A DNA stretch of 64,000 bases from UBA5287 sp041672395 (GTDB lineage: Bacteria; Bacteroidota; Bacteroidia; Bacteroidales; Dysgonomonadaceae): NCBI GenBank assembly GCA_041672395.1, contig JBAYZS010000003.1, positions 1 to 64,000 on the forward strand. Reading direction: 5' to 3'. The translations under genes and the position numbers were made by a program. The first letter of the stretch is position 1, and the number at the start of each line of letters is the position of its first letter. The notes under the pieces are model-generated. The model did no database searches and was not told where the DNA came from. It worked only from the letters and a program-made list of their open reading frames with translations. Below, one piece after another: positions 9,026-18,087 of this stretch.

Positions 9026-9161
9026 CTTAAAAGTAACTGATTTTAATTGGATTATTAAACTTAGAAACATTAAGCAAACGAAACATGGTTTCATTACGGT
9101 CGTAATACAGCTATTATCATAACATTGGTTACGCTTATAAAAGATGTAATTATTTTTTCAG

Positions 9162-9169
9162 TAATTTTG
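9162..9169 (+). promoter_or_regulatory. Putative -7 box before the decayed oxidoreductase
   Basis: TAATTTTG matches TAnnTTTG and lies 46 bases before the ATG at 9215. No -33 element was found at a normal distance. Confidence 0.3.
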
Positions 9170-9214
9170 ACTACTTGATATTAGTTAGATAATCATTTTT
9201 AAAGAGTAAAACAG

Positions 9215-9514
9215 ATGAAAGCAGCAGTATTAAATGAATTAGACAGTGTTCCCGTTTACATTGATTTTTTCGATCCCGTTCCACAAGATGAAACACAAAT
9301 AGTGATGAATGTTAAAGCTGCTGCGCTTAAGAATCTGGATAAAGTAAAAACCAAAGAATTTTATTATGCTCATTATTCAGAGTTACCTGAGATGCATGCT
9401 TTTGCAGCTGCAGACAAGTTAACGATTGAAACAGAGAGCATGAATCTAAAAGATATCAGTATGGCATAGTCAGTCGATTCAAAAAGCAAAAGATTAGTTA
9501 TTATTATTGACTGA
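9215..9514 (+). pseudogene. Quinone oxidoreductase (zinc-type ADH family), internally deleted
   Basis: The first 58 or so codons (MKAAVLNELDSVPVYIDFFD onward, to 'YYAHYSELPEM') match the N-terminus of NADPH:quinone-reductase-like proteins of about 320 residues. The sequence then jumps straight to what is normally the C-terminus ('AFAAADKLTIETESMNLKDI'). The whole NADPH-binding domain, some 230 residues, is missing. A TAG at 9467-9469 interrupts the C-terminal strand. Beyond it the same frame goes on with 'SKSKRLVIIID' up to a TGA at 9512-9514, as in intact homologues, so a tryptophan codon was probably turned into a stop. The join contains 'ELPE', which occurs near both break points in relatives, suggesting a repeat-mediated deletion. 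The family is remembered, not searched. Confidence 0.7.
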
Positions 9515-9866
9515 ATACCAATATTATAGCTCTTTTTTTAAGGTCAGATAATTTCTATCAAAAATAGATAAAATAACTGCAATTAAATTTGGTAGACTCA
9601 ATTATTATTGTTATATTTATAGATTAAATGATTGTTAACCCTTTAAATGCTGGAATAAAGGCATTTATAATAATTCGACCTAACCTGAAAATGATTAAAT
9701 ATAAGAATTTACATAGATATACACTATTTCGTTCTATGTTTCGAAACGATATGAACAACATTTTTATTGCTCAAAGACTTTTATAGTGTATGGGATTTTA
9801 ATCTGTTTAATTCATTTTTTTTTGCTTATTTTGTAATCGATTTAATTAAGTATTTTTACAATATTA
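9515..9866. other. Intergenic region before the ECF sigma gene
   Basis: No coding sequence was recognised. It is very AT-rich. A TAAATTTG at 9584-9591 matches a -7 box but lies about 275 bases before the sigma gene, so it is not clearly its promoter. Nearer the gene there is only a T-rich stretch and 'TTATTTTG', a poor match. Confidence 0.4.
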
Positions 9867-10409
9867 GTGAGAACAAATAAAGATATTTCATATATTTATA
9901 ATTTATATGTGGATGACCTATTCACATATGGTACCTATCTTGGCTTTGAAAGTGAAGTTGTTAAAGATGCTGTTCATGATGTCTTTGTAAAAATAACTAT
10001 TGATTCAGGATTACTTAAGGATGTTTCAGATATTAAGTTTTATCTATTCAAGTCTGTGAAATATAGATTGTTTGACTTGCATAAAAAAACTATGAGAGAA
10101 ATAATGATTGATAATACTGAGTTATTTGAAGAGCTGCCATTTAATATAGAATTAAATGTGGAAGACAATCTTATAGAAGAAGAGGAACAACTTCAGGTAA
10201 AAAATGAAATTAGTCTAATGCTAGATTCACTTACCAGCCGGCAGCGTGAAATTATATACCTTCGATATGTACAAGAATATGATTATGAAAAGATAGCTGA
10301 ATTATTAAAGATTAGTGTACATAGTTGTCGCAAATTAGTATCAAAAGCCATTTTGAGTCTTCGGGATAAATTCGGTATATTAATTAAGGTTTTAGTTCTT
10401 CTTTCATAG
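9867..10409 (+). CDS. ECF sigma factor of a polysaccharide utilisation locus
   Basis: A protein of 180 residues from a GTG at 9867; the frame is closed by a TAA at 9843 and holds no ATG before region 2. Region 2 is seen as 'YNLYVDDLFTYGTYLGFESE' with 'DAVHDVFVKI' (about 12-45). Region 4 is 'LDSLTSRQREIIYLRYVQEY' followed by the HTH 'DYEKIAELLKISVHSCRKLV' (about 120-160). This is the sigma-70 family group 4 type paired with FecR-like anti-sigma factors in Bacteroidota. The next gene is that anti-sigma factor and then a SusC with STN domain, so it should activate the locus when SusC senses its glycan. Confidence 0.92.
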   Translation: MRTNKDISYIYNLYVDDLFTYGTYLGFESEVVKDAVHDVFVKITIDSGLLKDVSDIKFYLFKSVKYRLFDLHKKTMREIMIDNTELFEELPFNIELNVEDNLIEEEEQLQVKNEISLMLDSLTSRQREIIYLRYVQEYDYEKIAELLKISVHSCRKLVSKAILSLRDKFGILIKVLVLLS

Positions 10410-10567
10410 CACGTTATTTCCACCTTATCTGATACATTTTAATTTTATTAAGTTAAAGTTTAATGATTTTTCAAAATAAAGGGTATAAATAAAATTTCAA
10501 ATCGTCTATTTATTATATCAGGAATATTAAAATTGAATGATTAAGAAAGTACAACCAAAAATCAAAA

Positions 10568-11728
10568 ATGAAACGTTATACTTATTTTTTAAAAGATAAA
10601 AAATTTATCCGTTGGCAGCTATTGTCAGATAGCAGTTTAGACGAATATTGGAAGAATTTCATTGAAGAACACCCAGAATCAGAAAATGAAATACATCAAG
10701 CTATCACCTATTTAAAGAATGAGGGATTAAATAAAAGTACATTAACTGAGAAAGAACGCATAATTCTATTTGATAAAATTCAAAATACTATCCGGCACAA
10801 GAAAAATTCAAAATTACAAAGACTTATATCATTCTCTGCAGCAGCTGTTGCTTTACTTATAATTGGTTTTTTGCTATTATATCCCAAACAGGAAGACAAA
10901 ATTATTTTAGCCGATAAAGAGCATATTATGGGTGAATTCTTGAACAGTGAAGATATTCAGCTTATTACCGGTAATGAGTCAATGTCATTTCAAAGTGATA
11001 TTGATGTAAAGCTCAGTGGGGAAGGCAAAGCCGAAATAGTACAAAATAATCATGACGTACAGAAAATTGAAATCAAACAAGATCAAGTTAATACATTAAT
11101 TGTTCCCTTTGGAAAGCGTTCCACTTTGACACTTGCAGATGGAAGTAAAGTTTGGCTTAATTCAGGTTCAGTACTCAAATTTCCAGTACAGTTTATAGGT
11201 AATAATAGAGAGATCAGTCTTGTTTCCGGTGAGATGTATATTGAAGTAGCCCCGAACAAAAAGATGCCATTTCGTGTTCTTTCTTCAGATTTCAATATTA
11301 AGGTTTACGGCACCAAGTTCAATGTCTCAAATTATGAAGGTTCTGCACATTCTGTTGTCTTGGTTGAAGGTAGCGTAAGTTTACAATCATCTAAAAGTAA
11401 AGAAACCTTTTTGTCACCTAGTGAGCAAGCTGTTTATTCAGTAAATGGGACATTTAAAACTCAAACAGTTAATGTAAATCAATTCATCAGTTGGAAAAAT
11501 GGATATTTAGAATTTAACAAAACCCCCATGACAGAAGTACTTAAACAAATTGGAAGATATTATAACCTATCGTTTGATTTTGGAGAAGATTCAAACTTAC
11601 AAAAGCGTACCTGTACCGGGAAGATTTATTTATCCGAAAATTTAGATAATGTTATGACAACGGTTGGTTTACTATCATCAACTAAATACTCTAAAATCAA
11701 TAATAAAATATTTATCACTAACGAATAA
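10568..11728 (+). CDS. FecR-family anti-sigma factor
   Basis: A protein of 386 residues: a cytoplasmic N-terminal part (about 1-85) that would hold the sigma factor, one membrane helix at about 90-107 (AAAVALLIIGFLLLYP), and a periplasmic FecR domain with 'VPFGKRSTLTLADGSKVWLN' and 'GEMYIEVAPNKKMPFRVLSS'. A C-terminal DUF4974-type domain 'GYLEFNKTPMTEVLKQIGRY' folds like STN. It transmits a signal from the STN domain of the SusC transporter across the inner membrane. It lies 158 bases after the sigma gene. Confidence 0.93.
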   Translation: MKRYTYFLKDKKFIRWQLLSDSSLDEYWKNFIEEHPESENEIHQAITYLKNEGLNKSTLTEKERIILFDKIQNTIRHKKNSKLQRLISFSAAAVALLIIGFLLLYPKQEDKIILADKEHIMGEFLNSEDIQLITGNESMSFQSDIDVKLSGEGKAEIVQNNHDVQKIEIKQDQVNTLIVPFGKRSTLTLADGSKVWLNSGSVLKFPVQFIGNNREISLVSGEMYIEVAPNKKMPFRVLSSDFNIKVYGTKFNVSNYEGSAHSVVLVEGSVSLQSSKSKETFLSPSEQAVYSVNGTFKTQTVNVNQFISWKNGYLEFNKTPMTEVLKQIGRYYNLSFDFGEDSNLQKRTCTGKIYLSENLDNVMTTVGLLSSTKYSKINNKIFITNE

Positions 11729-11768
11729 TATAAAAAAAGAGCCTATGTAAATAATATATTAAAGATTT

Positions 11769-11804
11769 AAAAAAAAGTCGAACGATACTGCAATACCGTT
11801 CGAC
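11769..11804 (-). terminator. Intrinsic terminator reading on the minus strand
   Basis: An inverted repeat of 28 bases (11777-11804) has outer stem GTCGAACG/CGTTCGAC and further pairing inside, with two mismatched positions. On the plus strand it is preceded by A8 and has no T-run after it, so it works only for minus-strand transcription. No minus-strand gene ends here, which points to a separate small RNA. Confidence 0.65.
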
Positions 11805-11842
11805 AAGTAGAAATTAATTACCTTGATTATTAATAATTAAAA
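11769..11842 (-). ncRNA. Candidate antisense RNA against the susC leader (DonS-like)
   Basis: On the minus strand a -7 box TAAATTTG (11855-11848) has a TTG at 11881-11879, 23 bases upstream, a normal -33 spacing for Bacteroidota. Transcription from about 11842 would run to a hairpin with an 8-bp perfect stem, GTCGAACG/CGTTCGAC (11804-11777), followed at once by eight T residues (11776-11769). This is an ideal intrinsic terminator. The product would be about 74 nt and wholly complementary to the leader just before the susC start. In Bacteroides, short cis-antisense RNAs of this size and position (the DonS family) repress ECF-sigma-controlled loci. The elements are seen; the function is inferred. 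Confidence 0.5.
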
Positions 11843-11854
11843 TCTTACAAATTT

Positions 11855-14800
11855 ATGAATAAAAATTATATTGAAAGACAAGTAACTTTCAATAATTCAA
11901 AGTATGTTCAAAAAATCATGAGAACGACATTATTCTTTTTGTTTTTCTGTGTACTGTTTACTTCAGCGTCAAACAGTTATTCGCAAAAAATTACTCTTAA
12001 TCTAAAATCCACTTCAATTAAGAAGATGTGTAATGCGATTGAAGAAAAGAGTAATTATATCTTTGTTTTTTCGGATAATGCCGAAAAAATGATTAATGAA
12101 AGGGTGAATATTAACGTAAACTCAAAAGAGATTACTGATATTCTTGAGGAGATTTTTACCAATTCTGGTTTGTCGTATAAAATATTAGAAAATCAGATTG
12201 TTGTTTATGAATCTAATGAAGTGACTCCAAATAAAAAAGTTGGAATTGATGTTCCAGTGAATATTGTTCAACAAACGAAAAAACAAATTTCGGGTAAAGT
12301 TGTAGATATTAAGGGCGAACCTTTAATTGGAGCCAATATCGTAGAAACTAGAACTACAAATGGAACTGTAACAGATATTGATGGAAATTTTTCGTTACAG
12401 GTGGAAAATGATGCTGTCTTACGAATCTCATACATTGGTTTTCTCGAGCAAAGCATCAGTACTGTAGGAAAAAACATCTTCAACATTGTTTTAAGTGAAG
12501 ATACAAAAGCATTGGATGAACTGGTAGTAATAGGTTACGGCTCCCGACAGCGCAAAAGTATTACTGGAGCAGTAGATCAGGTTAATTCCGAAATGTTTGA
12601 AGATCGACCTGTCAGCAATGCATTACAAGCTTTACAGGGGGCATCTGCAAATCTTATTATTCAGCAAAAAAACATGAATCCTAATGATAACAACCTTAGT
12701 ATCAATATTAGAGGTGTTAGTACAATGGGAAATAATGACCCTCTGATAGTTATTGACGGATTAATCTCCTCAACTAACACTCTTAACAGTATTAATCAGA
12801 ATGATATAGAGAATGTGTCTGTTCTGAAAGATGCAGGTAGTGCTGCTATCTATGGTTCTCGTTCAGCAAATGGGGTAATTTTGGTGACAACAAAAAAAGG
12901 CTCAAAAATGAGCAAACCTTTGGTTAGATTTAGTGGTTTGGCTGGATATCAGGATCCAGATATTCTTTATCAACCCGTTGAAGGATGGCAAAATGCTATG
13001 TATCGTAATCAGGCAAACATGAATGCTGGTAGTGCTCCTATTTATACTCCTGCACAAATTCGTGATCTTTATGATCATAGAAGTGAGGAGTATTGGTATT
13101 TAAATAAAATTATGCAAAAAGGGTTGCAACAAAATTATAACCTCAATATTTCAGGTGGTAGTGATAATACGACTTATATGGTTTCAGCCGGGTACCTGAA
13201 TCAGGAAAGTAACTTTGTTGGTGGATACGGTATGGAAAGATATAACTTTAGAACCAATCTTACTACTGAATATAATCGAATTAAAGTAACTTCGTTATTG
13301 GCATATAATCGTCGTGACGAACGAACTATTGGAGGAGGTACAGGAAATACAATTATCAACTCTTCGCGTATACCACCATATTATTACTATCGTTTTGAAC
13401 AAGATGGAAAATATCTGATAAATGATATTATAGGTGATGACAACACAATGGCCAAACTGAAAGAAGGTGGATACGAGAAAAAGGATGAGGATAATATCAT
13501 AGGTAGTCTAAATCTTGATTATAAAATTACAGAGGGATTGACTGCCAAAGGCTTGTTGGGTATTGATTTAACACAGCATCACCGCTTCAGAAGGGATATT
13601 ATGGTTCCACTTTACTCACGCAACGATTTGGAAAATTCTGTGGTAAACATAAATCCTAACCGTCTAACGGAAGATTACAACAACAAGCGGTACAATTTAA
13701 GTACGCAGTTTTTATTGGATTATAATCGTACGTTTAATGAAGTACATAATGTTTCAGGACTTTTGGGAACCTCGAATGAATCTTACACATTCAAGTCGAG
13801 TCGTATTGCATGGAAATTTACTGATCCTGACTTGGGATTGCCCACTACCGATGAATCGGAACAAGATACTGGAAATAATAACTCTAATGACAACACAGAT
13901 CAAACAAGTATAACTTCAGTTTTTGGACGTTTAGGGTACAATTATATGGACAAGTATTATGGCGACATTTCTTTTCGTTATGATGGTTCATCAAAATTTG
14001 CCAAAGATAATAGGTGGGGGTTCTTTCCTTCATTCTCTGCTGCATGGAGAATTTCGGAAGAAAATTTCATGGATGAATACAAAAATAGTGTTGGTGATTT
14101 GAAATTTAGAACATCTTATGGTATTTTAGGTAATCAAAATGTTGCAAATTATTCATATCAAACTGTTTACCAAATGTATACCAATAGCTATGTGTTCAAT
14201 AACCAACCTGTTCCAGGGACTGGTTTTACATATGGAAACCCTGATCTAACATGGGAAAAATCGGGCAACTTTAACATTGGTGTCGATGCTGGATTCTTAA
14301 ACAATGACCTTTATGTTTCACTCGACTACTTTAATAAAAGGACGTGGGATATTTTGTTAGCTCCTGAAGTCTCTAGCGTTTTTGGTAGTTCTGCAGCCAA
14401 TGAAAATGCTGGAGAGATGAGAAACCGAGGATGGGAGGCAACATTAAATTACAGGTTACGTTCAGGAGAGTTTAATCATCAGTTCAACTTGAACATATCA
14501 GATTCGAAGAATAAAATTACTGATTTTGGAGGCAAAGAAAGAATTGATCAAAGTGATCAAATGTATAAGCTTATAAGAGAAGGAGAAGCCCTGGGATCTT
14601 ATTTCGGATATAAAACCGATGGTTATTTCCAAAATCTTGATGAAATTGAGAATAGTGCACTACCAGTAGGTGCGATTGTACAACCTGGTGATGTTAAATA
14701 TGTTGATCAGAATATTGATGGTGTAATTGATGAAAAAGACCGTGTGGTATTAGGAAATGCATTCCCAAGATATACATTCGGATTTACGTATGCTATGCAA

Positions 14801-15295
14801 TACAAAGATTTTGATTTTAGCATTATGCTTCAAGGAGTAGGGAAAAGAGATATGTACATACGTGGAGAATTGATTGAACCATTTCACTCTAATTACTCAT
14901 ATGCTATTTATAGACATCAGTTAGATTTCTGGACTCCAACTAATCCAAATGCAAAATGGCCAAGGTTGATTGCACCAAGCTCACCTTCAAGTAGTAATAA
15001 CTGGGGAAAAGCAGGTACTGACATTTATCTTTTGAATGGTGCTTATTTGCGTGTGAAAAATATACAATTGGGTTATACACTGCCTAAGCAGTTCACAGAT
15101 AAGATTGGTATTCAAAAATTGCGTATAAGCGCAAATGCACAGAACCCACTTACACTTACCAGAAATTCATTTATAGATCCCGAATCATCTGAATTTGGCA
15201 ACAACATGGGAGGTATCGGCGGTGTGGGTGCCAATAGTGCCCGTAATTATCCGACACTTGTCTATTATGGATTTGGTTTAGATATTGAATTTTAA
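11855..15295 (+). CDS. SusC-like TonB-dependent transporter with STN signalling domain
   Basis: A protein of 1146 residues. After a signal sequence (FLFFCVLFTSASNSYSQ, ending near residue 44) come an STN domain (about 45-125, 'TSIKKMCNAIEEKSNYIFVF'), a carboxypeptidase-like regulatory domain ('GKVVDIKGEPLIGANIVE', about 147-220), the TonB box/plug start 'LDELVVIGYGSRQRKSITGA', the plug 'NVSVLKDAGSAAIYGSRSAN' and a 22-strand barrel ending 'LVYYGFGLDIEF'. It imports an oligosaccharide across the outer membrane with the SusD at 15307. The STN domain marks it as also passing a signal to the FecR anti-sigma factor. The leader carries a likely antisense RNA. Confidence 0.95.
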   Translation: MNKNYIERQVTFNNSKYVQKIMRTTLFFLFFCVLFTSASNSYSQKITLNLKSTSIKKMCNAIEEKSNYIFVFSDNAEKMINERVNINVNSKEITDILEEIFTNSGLSYKILENQIVVYESNEVTPNKKVGIDVPVNIVQQTKKQISGKVVDIKGEPLIGANIVETRTTNGTVTDIDGNFSLQVENDAVLRISYIGFLEQSISTVGKNIFNIVLSEDTKALDELVVIGYGSRQRKSITGAVDQVNSEMFEDRPVSNALQALQGASANLIIQQKNMNPNDNNLSINIRGVSTMGNNDPLIVIDGLISSTNTLNSINQNDIENVSVLKDAGSAAIYGSRSANGVILVTTKKGSKMSKPLVRFSGLAGYQDPDILYQPVEGWQNAMYRNQANMNAGSAPIYTPAQIRDLYDHRSEEYWYLNKIMQKGLQQNYNLNISGGSDNTTYMVSAGYLNQESNFVGGYGMERYNFRTNLTTEYNRIKVTSLLAYNRRDERTIGGGTGNTIINSSRIPPYYYYRFEQDGKYLINDIIGDDNTMAKLKEGGYEKKDEDNIIGSLNLDYKITEGLTAKGLLGIDLTQHHRFRRDIMVPLYSRNDLENSVVNINPNRLTEDYNNKRYNLSTQFLLDYNRTFNEVHNVSGLLGTSNESYTFKSSRIAWKFTDPDLGLPTTDESEQDTGNNNSNDNTDQTSITSVFGRLGYNYMDKYYGDISFRYDGSSKFAKDNRWGFFPSFSAAWRISEENFMDEYKNSVGDLKFRTSYGILGNQNVANYSYQTVYQMYTNSYVFNNQPVPGTGFTYGNPDLTWEKSGNFNIGVDAGFLNNDLYVSLDYFNKRTWDILLAPEVSSVFGSSAANENAGEMRNRGWEATLNYRLRSGEFNHQFNLNISDSKNKITDFGGKERIDQSDQMYKLIREGEALGSYFGYKTDGYFQNLDEIENSALPVGAIVQPGDVKYVDQNIDGVIDEKDRVVLGNAFPRYTFGFTYAMQYKDFDFSIMLQGVGKRDMYIRGELIEPFHSNYSYAIYRHQLDFWTPTNPNAKWPRLIAPSSPSSSNNWGKAGTDIYLLNGAYLRVKNIQLGYTLPKQFTDKIGIQKLRISANAQNPLTLTRNSFIDPESSEFGNNMGGIGGVGANSARNYPTLVYYGFGLDIEF

Positions 15296-15306
15296 TATTT
15301 TACGAT

Positions 15307-16923
15307 ATGAAAACGAAGATCATACAATATATAACTATATTTTTATTTGCTGTAATTACATTCTCATCCTGTAATGATTTGGACCTGGCACCAACAAATA
15401 AATTCACAGATGCCAACTATTGGACTTCTACCGAGAAAGCGACAGCAGTACTTAACATGGCATATAGCCAGATGTTTGGTTCCAATTACTTTTTCGCTAA
15501 CGAACGTTTGTCGGATAATCTTTATGAAGGAAGAGGTAATACTGATGAGAAAATCATTACTTCAGGACAGGCAGATGCCGCTTTGGGTCGCTTCGCAAAT
15601 GAGTGGAGAAATTGTTATGAAGGGATAAAAACCTGTCATATATTTTTGGACAACGTGGATTTAGTTCCTAATATGGATAATGTTTTAAAAGAAAGAATGA
15701 AGGCTGAGATTAGGTTTATTCGGGCATTTTTGTTTTTTCGATTGACTAATCAATATGGTGACATTCCTTTTTTTGATTATAATATTACATTACAAGAAGC
15801 AAATACTATTTCACGTACATCTAAAGATGATGTAATAAAATTTGTAAGAGATGAATTAAATGAAATAGTAAGCTCGTTGCCAAAAAAAGGAGAATATGCG
15901 GATAAAGATATGGGAAGAATCACGCAAGGCGCAGCAATGACATTGTTGGCACGTACTTATCTATACGAAAATGATTGGGCAAATGTTGTTTCAGTAACTG
16001 AAAAAATCATCAATGGTGATTATGGTCAATATCAATTGTTTTCAAGCTATGAAGGTCTTTTCTTGCCCGAAAATGAGCTCAACGATGAGGTGATTCTCGA
16101 TATGGGATATACATTGAACATGAGAACCTGGAGCGAGATGTATGATGCAATTCCACTGTCTGTTGGAGGTCGTATCAATGCATTTGCGCCTACACAGGAA
16201 TTGGTGGATGATTATTTAATGAAGAATGGAAAATCTATTCATGAAATTGGCTCTGGTTACGATGAAAATAATCCTTATATAAATAGAGATCCTCGATTTG
16301 GTGCTACTATTGTATATCATGGTTATCAATGGAAGAAGGCAAATGGTGCTATTTCGACTATTTATATTAAACCGGGATCCTCTGCAGATGCAGGTGCCTC
16401 TAATTTGGATGAATATGCAGGACCAGGTCAAAATTCAACCGCTACTGGATACTATATAAGAAAATATTTTGATCCTACTGCTCCAGAAGGTATGGCAGCA
16501 GGATTAAATCTGGTTTTGATGCGTTATGCTGATGTTCTTTTGATGTATGCTGAAGCAAAGAATGAATTAGGGGAAATGAACGAAACTGTGTGGAACCAAA
16601 CAATTCGCTTAATTCGTGTACGTGCAGGCTTTACCGATGCATCTGCTTTGAATTATCCTTCTTCTGATCTTCAACAGATTATACGTCGTGAACGTCGTTC
16701 TGAACTGGCGATAGAAGGACTGCGTTTATTTGATATTCGACGCTGGGGTATCATTGAGTCGGTGATGAATGTTGCTCCAAAAGGAGCCAAATTTGCTGCT
16801 GGTAATACGCAATATATTACATTAGATCAGAGGAGATTTAACGCAAACAGGGATTATTTGTTTGCCATTCCTCAGTCTCAACGAGATATCAATAAGAATC
16901 TCACTCAGAATCCTGAATATTAA
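15307..16923 (+). CDS. SusD-like surface glycan-binding lipoprotein
   Basis: A protein of 538 residues with a lipoprotein signal (FLFAVITFSSCNDLDLAPTN, Cys 22). Typical SusD segments follow: 'RFIRAFLFFRLTNQYGDIPF', the tetratricopeptide-like helices, and the C-terminal 'RRERRSELAIEGLRLFDIRR' plus 'DYLFAIPQSQRDINKNLTQN'. It sits on the cell surface as a lid on the SusC transporter and binds the glycan. It begins 11 bases after susC ends. Confidence 0.95.
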   Translation: MKTKIIQYITIFLFAVITFSSCNDLDLAPTNKFTDANYWTSTEKATAVLNMAYSQMFGSNYFFANERLSDNLYEGRGNTDEKIITSGQADAALGRFANEWRNCYEGIKTCHIFLDNVDLVPNMDNVLKERMKAEIRFIRAFLFFRLTNQYGDIPFFDYNITLQEANTISRTSKDDVIKFVRDELNEIVSSLPKKGEYADKDMGRITQGAAMTLLARTYLYENDWANVVSVTEKIINGDYGQYQLFSSYEGLFLPENELNDEVILDMGYTLNMRTWSEMYDAIPLSVGGRINAFAPTQELVDDYLMKNGKSIHEIGSGYDENNPYINRDPRFGATIVYHGYQWKKANGAISTIYIKPGSSADAGASNLDEYAGPGQNSTATGYYIRKYFDPTAPEGMAAGLNLVLMRYADVLLMYAEAKNELGEMNETVWNQTIRLIRVRAGFTDASALNYPSSDLQQIIRRERRSELAIEGLRLFDIRRWGIIESVMNVAPKGAKFAAGNTQYITLDQRRFNANRDYLFAIPQSQRDINKNLTQNPEY

Positions 16924-16955
16924 CAGATTATGGTTGATAAATAAAATAACACAAT

Positions 16956-18083
16956 ATGAATACTATATATATAAAACTGATCATGCTTTCTTCTCTGATT
17001 TTCGCTTTTATGTCATGTAGCAGCGATGGAGAAGTGAGAGATTTGGGTGTTACCCCTGTTAAAACGCTGTATGAACCGACTGACGGAAGAGTACTTGTAC
17101 TTCAGTCCTCTGCTTCAGCCATGTTGTATTTTGAATGGGAACCTGCAAGAGCAGAAGATAGTGGGGCAGTGCTCTATGATATTGCTTTCGATAAAGCAGA
17201 TGGAAATTTTACAAATCCTGTATCTATAATTGCATCTGACAATAACGGGGGTAGCAATCACGCTACAATTACTCATAAACAGTTGAACCAAATAGCAGCG
17301 CTTGCGGGCATCGAATCGGCTGCTCAGGGTACGCTAAAATGGACTGTTTATGCTTCTAAAGGAATTAATCCCGTAAAAGCAGAGCAGGAACGTACACTTA
17401 CTGTGACAAGACTTGCTGGGTTTGCGAACATTCCAGAGCAGTTGTTTATCACCGGTATTGGTACGGAAGCAGGAGTTGATGTCTCTAAAGCAATTCGTTT
17501 GAAAAAAATCACTGATGGTGAATTTGAAATTTATACAAAGCTAACTGAGGGTCAATCATTTCACTTTGTTAATTCTTCTTCAGGTGAACCTGTTGTCTAT
17601 TCCTTAAGTGGTGAGAAAATTGTTGAGGGAGGTAGTTCTAATGTGTCAAAAACAGGTGTTTATAAATATTATCTCGACTTCAACATCGGATCATTTACAT
17701 CCAAAGAGATAACTAAAATCAATCTCTTTTTATGCTGGTCACAAAGAAAAATCGAATTGCCTTATAAAGGACTTGGGGTATGGGAACTCACAAATCACAC
17801 CATCACAGGACTAACAGGTAATGATAACAATGACGACCGTTACAAGTTTAGGATGGAAAGCTCTGCAGGCGAAACTGAGTGGAGATCTCCTGCTAATGAC
17901 AGTAAACCTTCTGGAAACGAAGCGTATTACTATATGGTGGAAAAAGACAATGTTCAACAGTGGACCGACGGACAAGTCTGGAAAAGTCCATCCACCACAG
18001 GATGGAGTGATAAGACATATGATTTTATGTTTTCACTTAATTCAGAGCGAGCCTATACACATAATTTAATCATCAAAGAATAA
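16956..18083 (+). CDS. SusE-like outer-membrane glycan-binding lipoprotein
   Basis: A protein of 375 residues, lipoprotein signal with Cys 21 (SLIFAFMSCSSDG). The N-terminal part (about 35-155) is a SusE_OM-type immunoglobulin-like domain ending in 'TLKWTVYASKGINPVKAEQE' and 'RTLTVTRLAGF'. The second part (about 160-375) resembles the carbohydrate-binding domains of SusE/SusF ('FEIYTKLTEGQSFHFVNSSS', 'LPYKGLGVWELTN'). It is a surface binder with no catalytic motif. It is a clear paralogue of the next gene, which starts 4 bases after its stop. Confidence 0.85.
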   Translation: MNTIYIKLIMLSSLIFAFMSCSSDGEVRDLGVTPVKTLYEPTDGRVLVLQSSASAMLYFEWEPARAEDSGAVLYDIAFDKADGNFTNPVSIIASDNNGGSNHATITHKQLNQIAALAGIESAAQGTLKWTVYASKGINPVKAEQERTLTVTRLAGFANIPEQLFITGIGTEAGVDVSKAIRLKKITDGEFEIYTKLTEGQSFHFVNSSSGEPVVYSLSGEKIVEGGSSNVSKTGVYKYYLDFNIGSFTSKEITKINLFLCWSQRKIELPYKGLGVWELTNHTITGLTGNDNNDDRYKFRMESSAGETEWRSPANDSKPSGNEAYYYMVEKDNVQQWTDGQVWKSPSTTGWSDKTYDFMFSLNSERAYTHNLIIKE

Positions 18084-18087
18084 TCGT

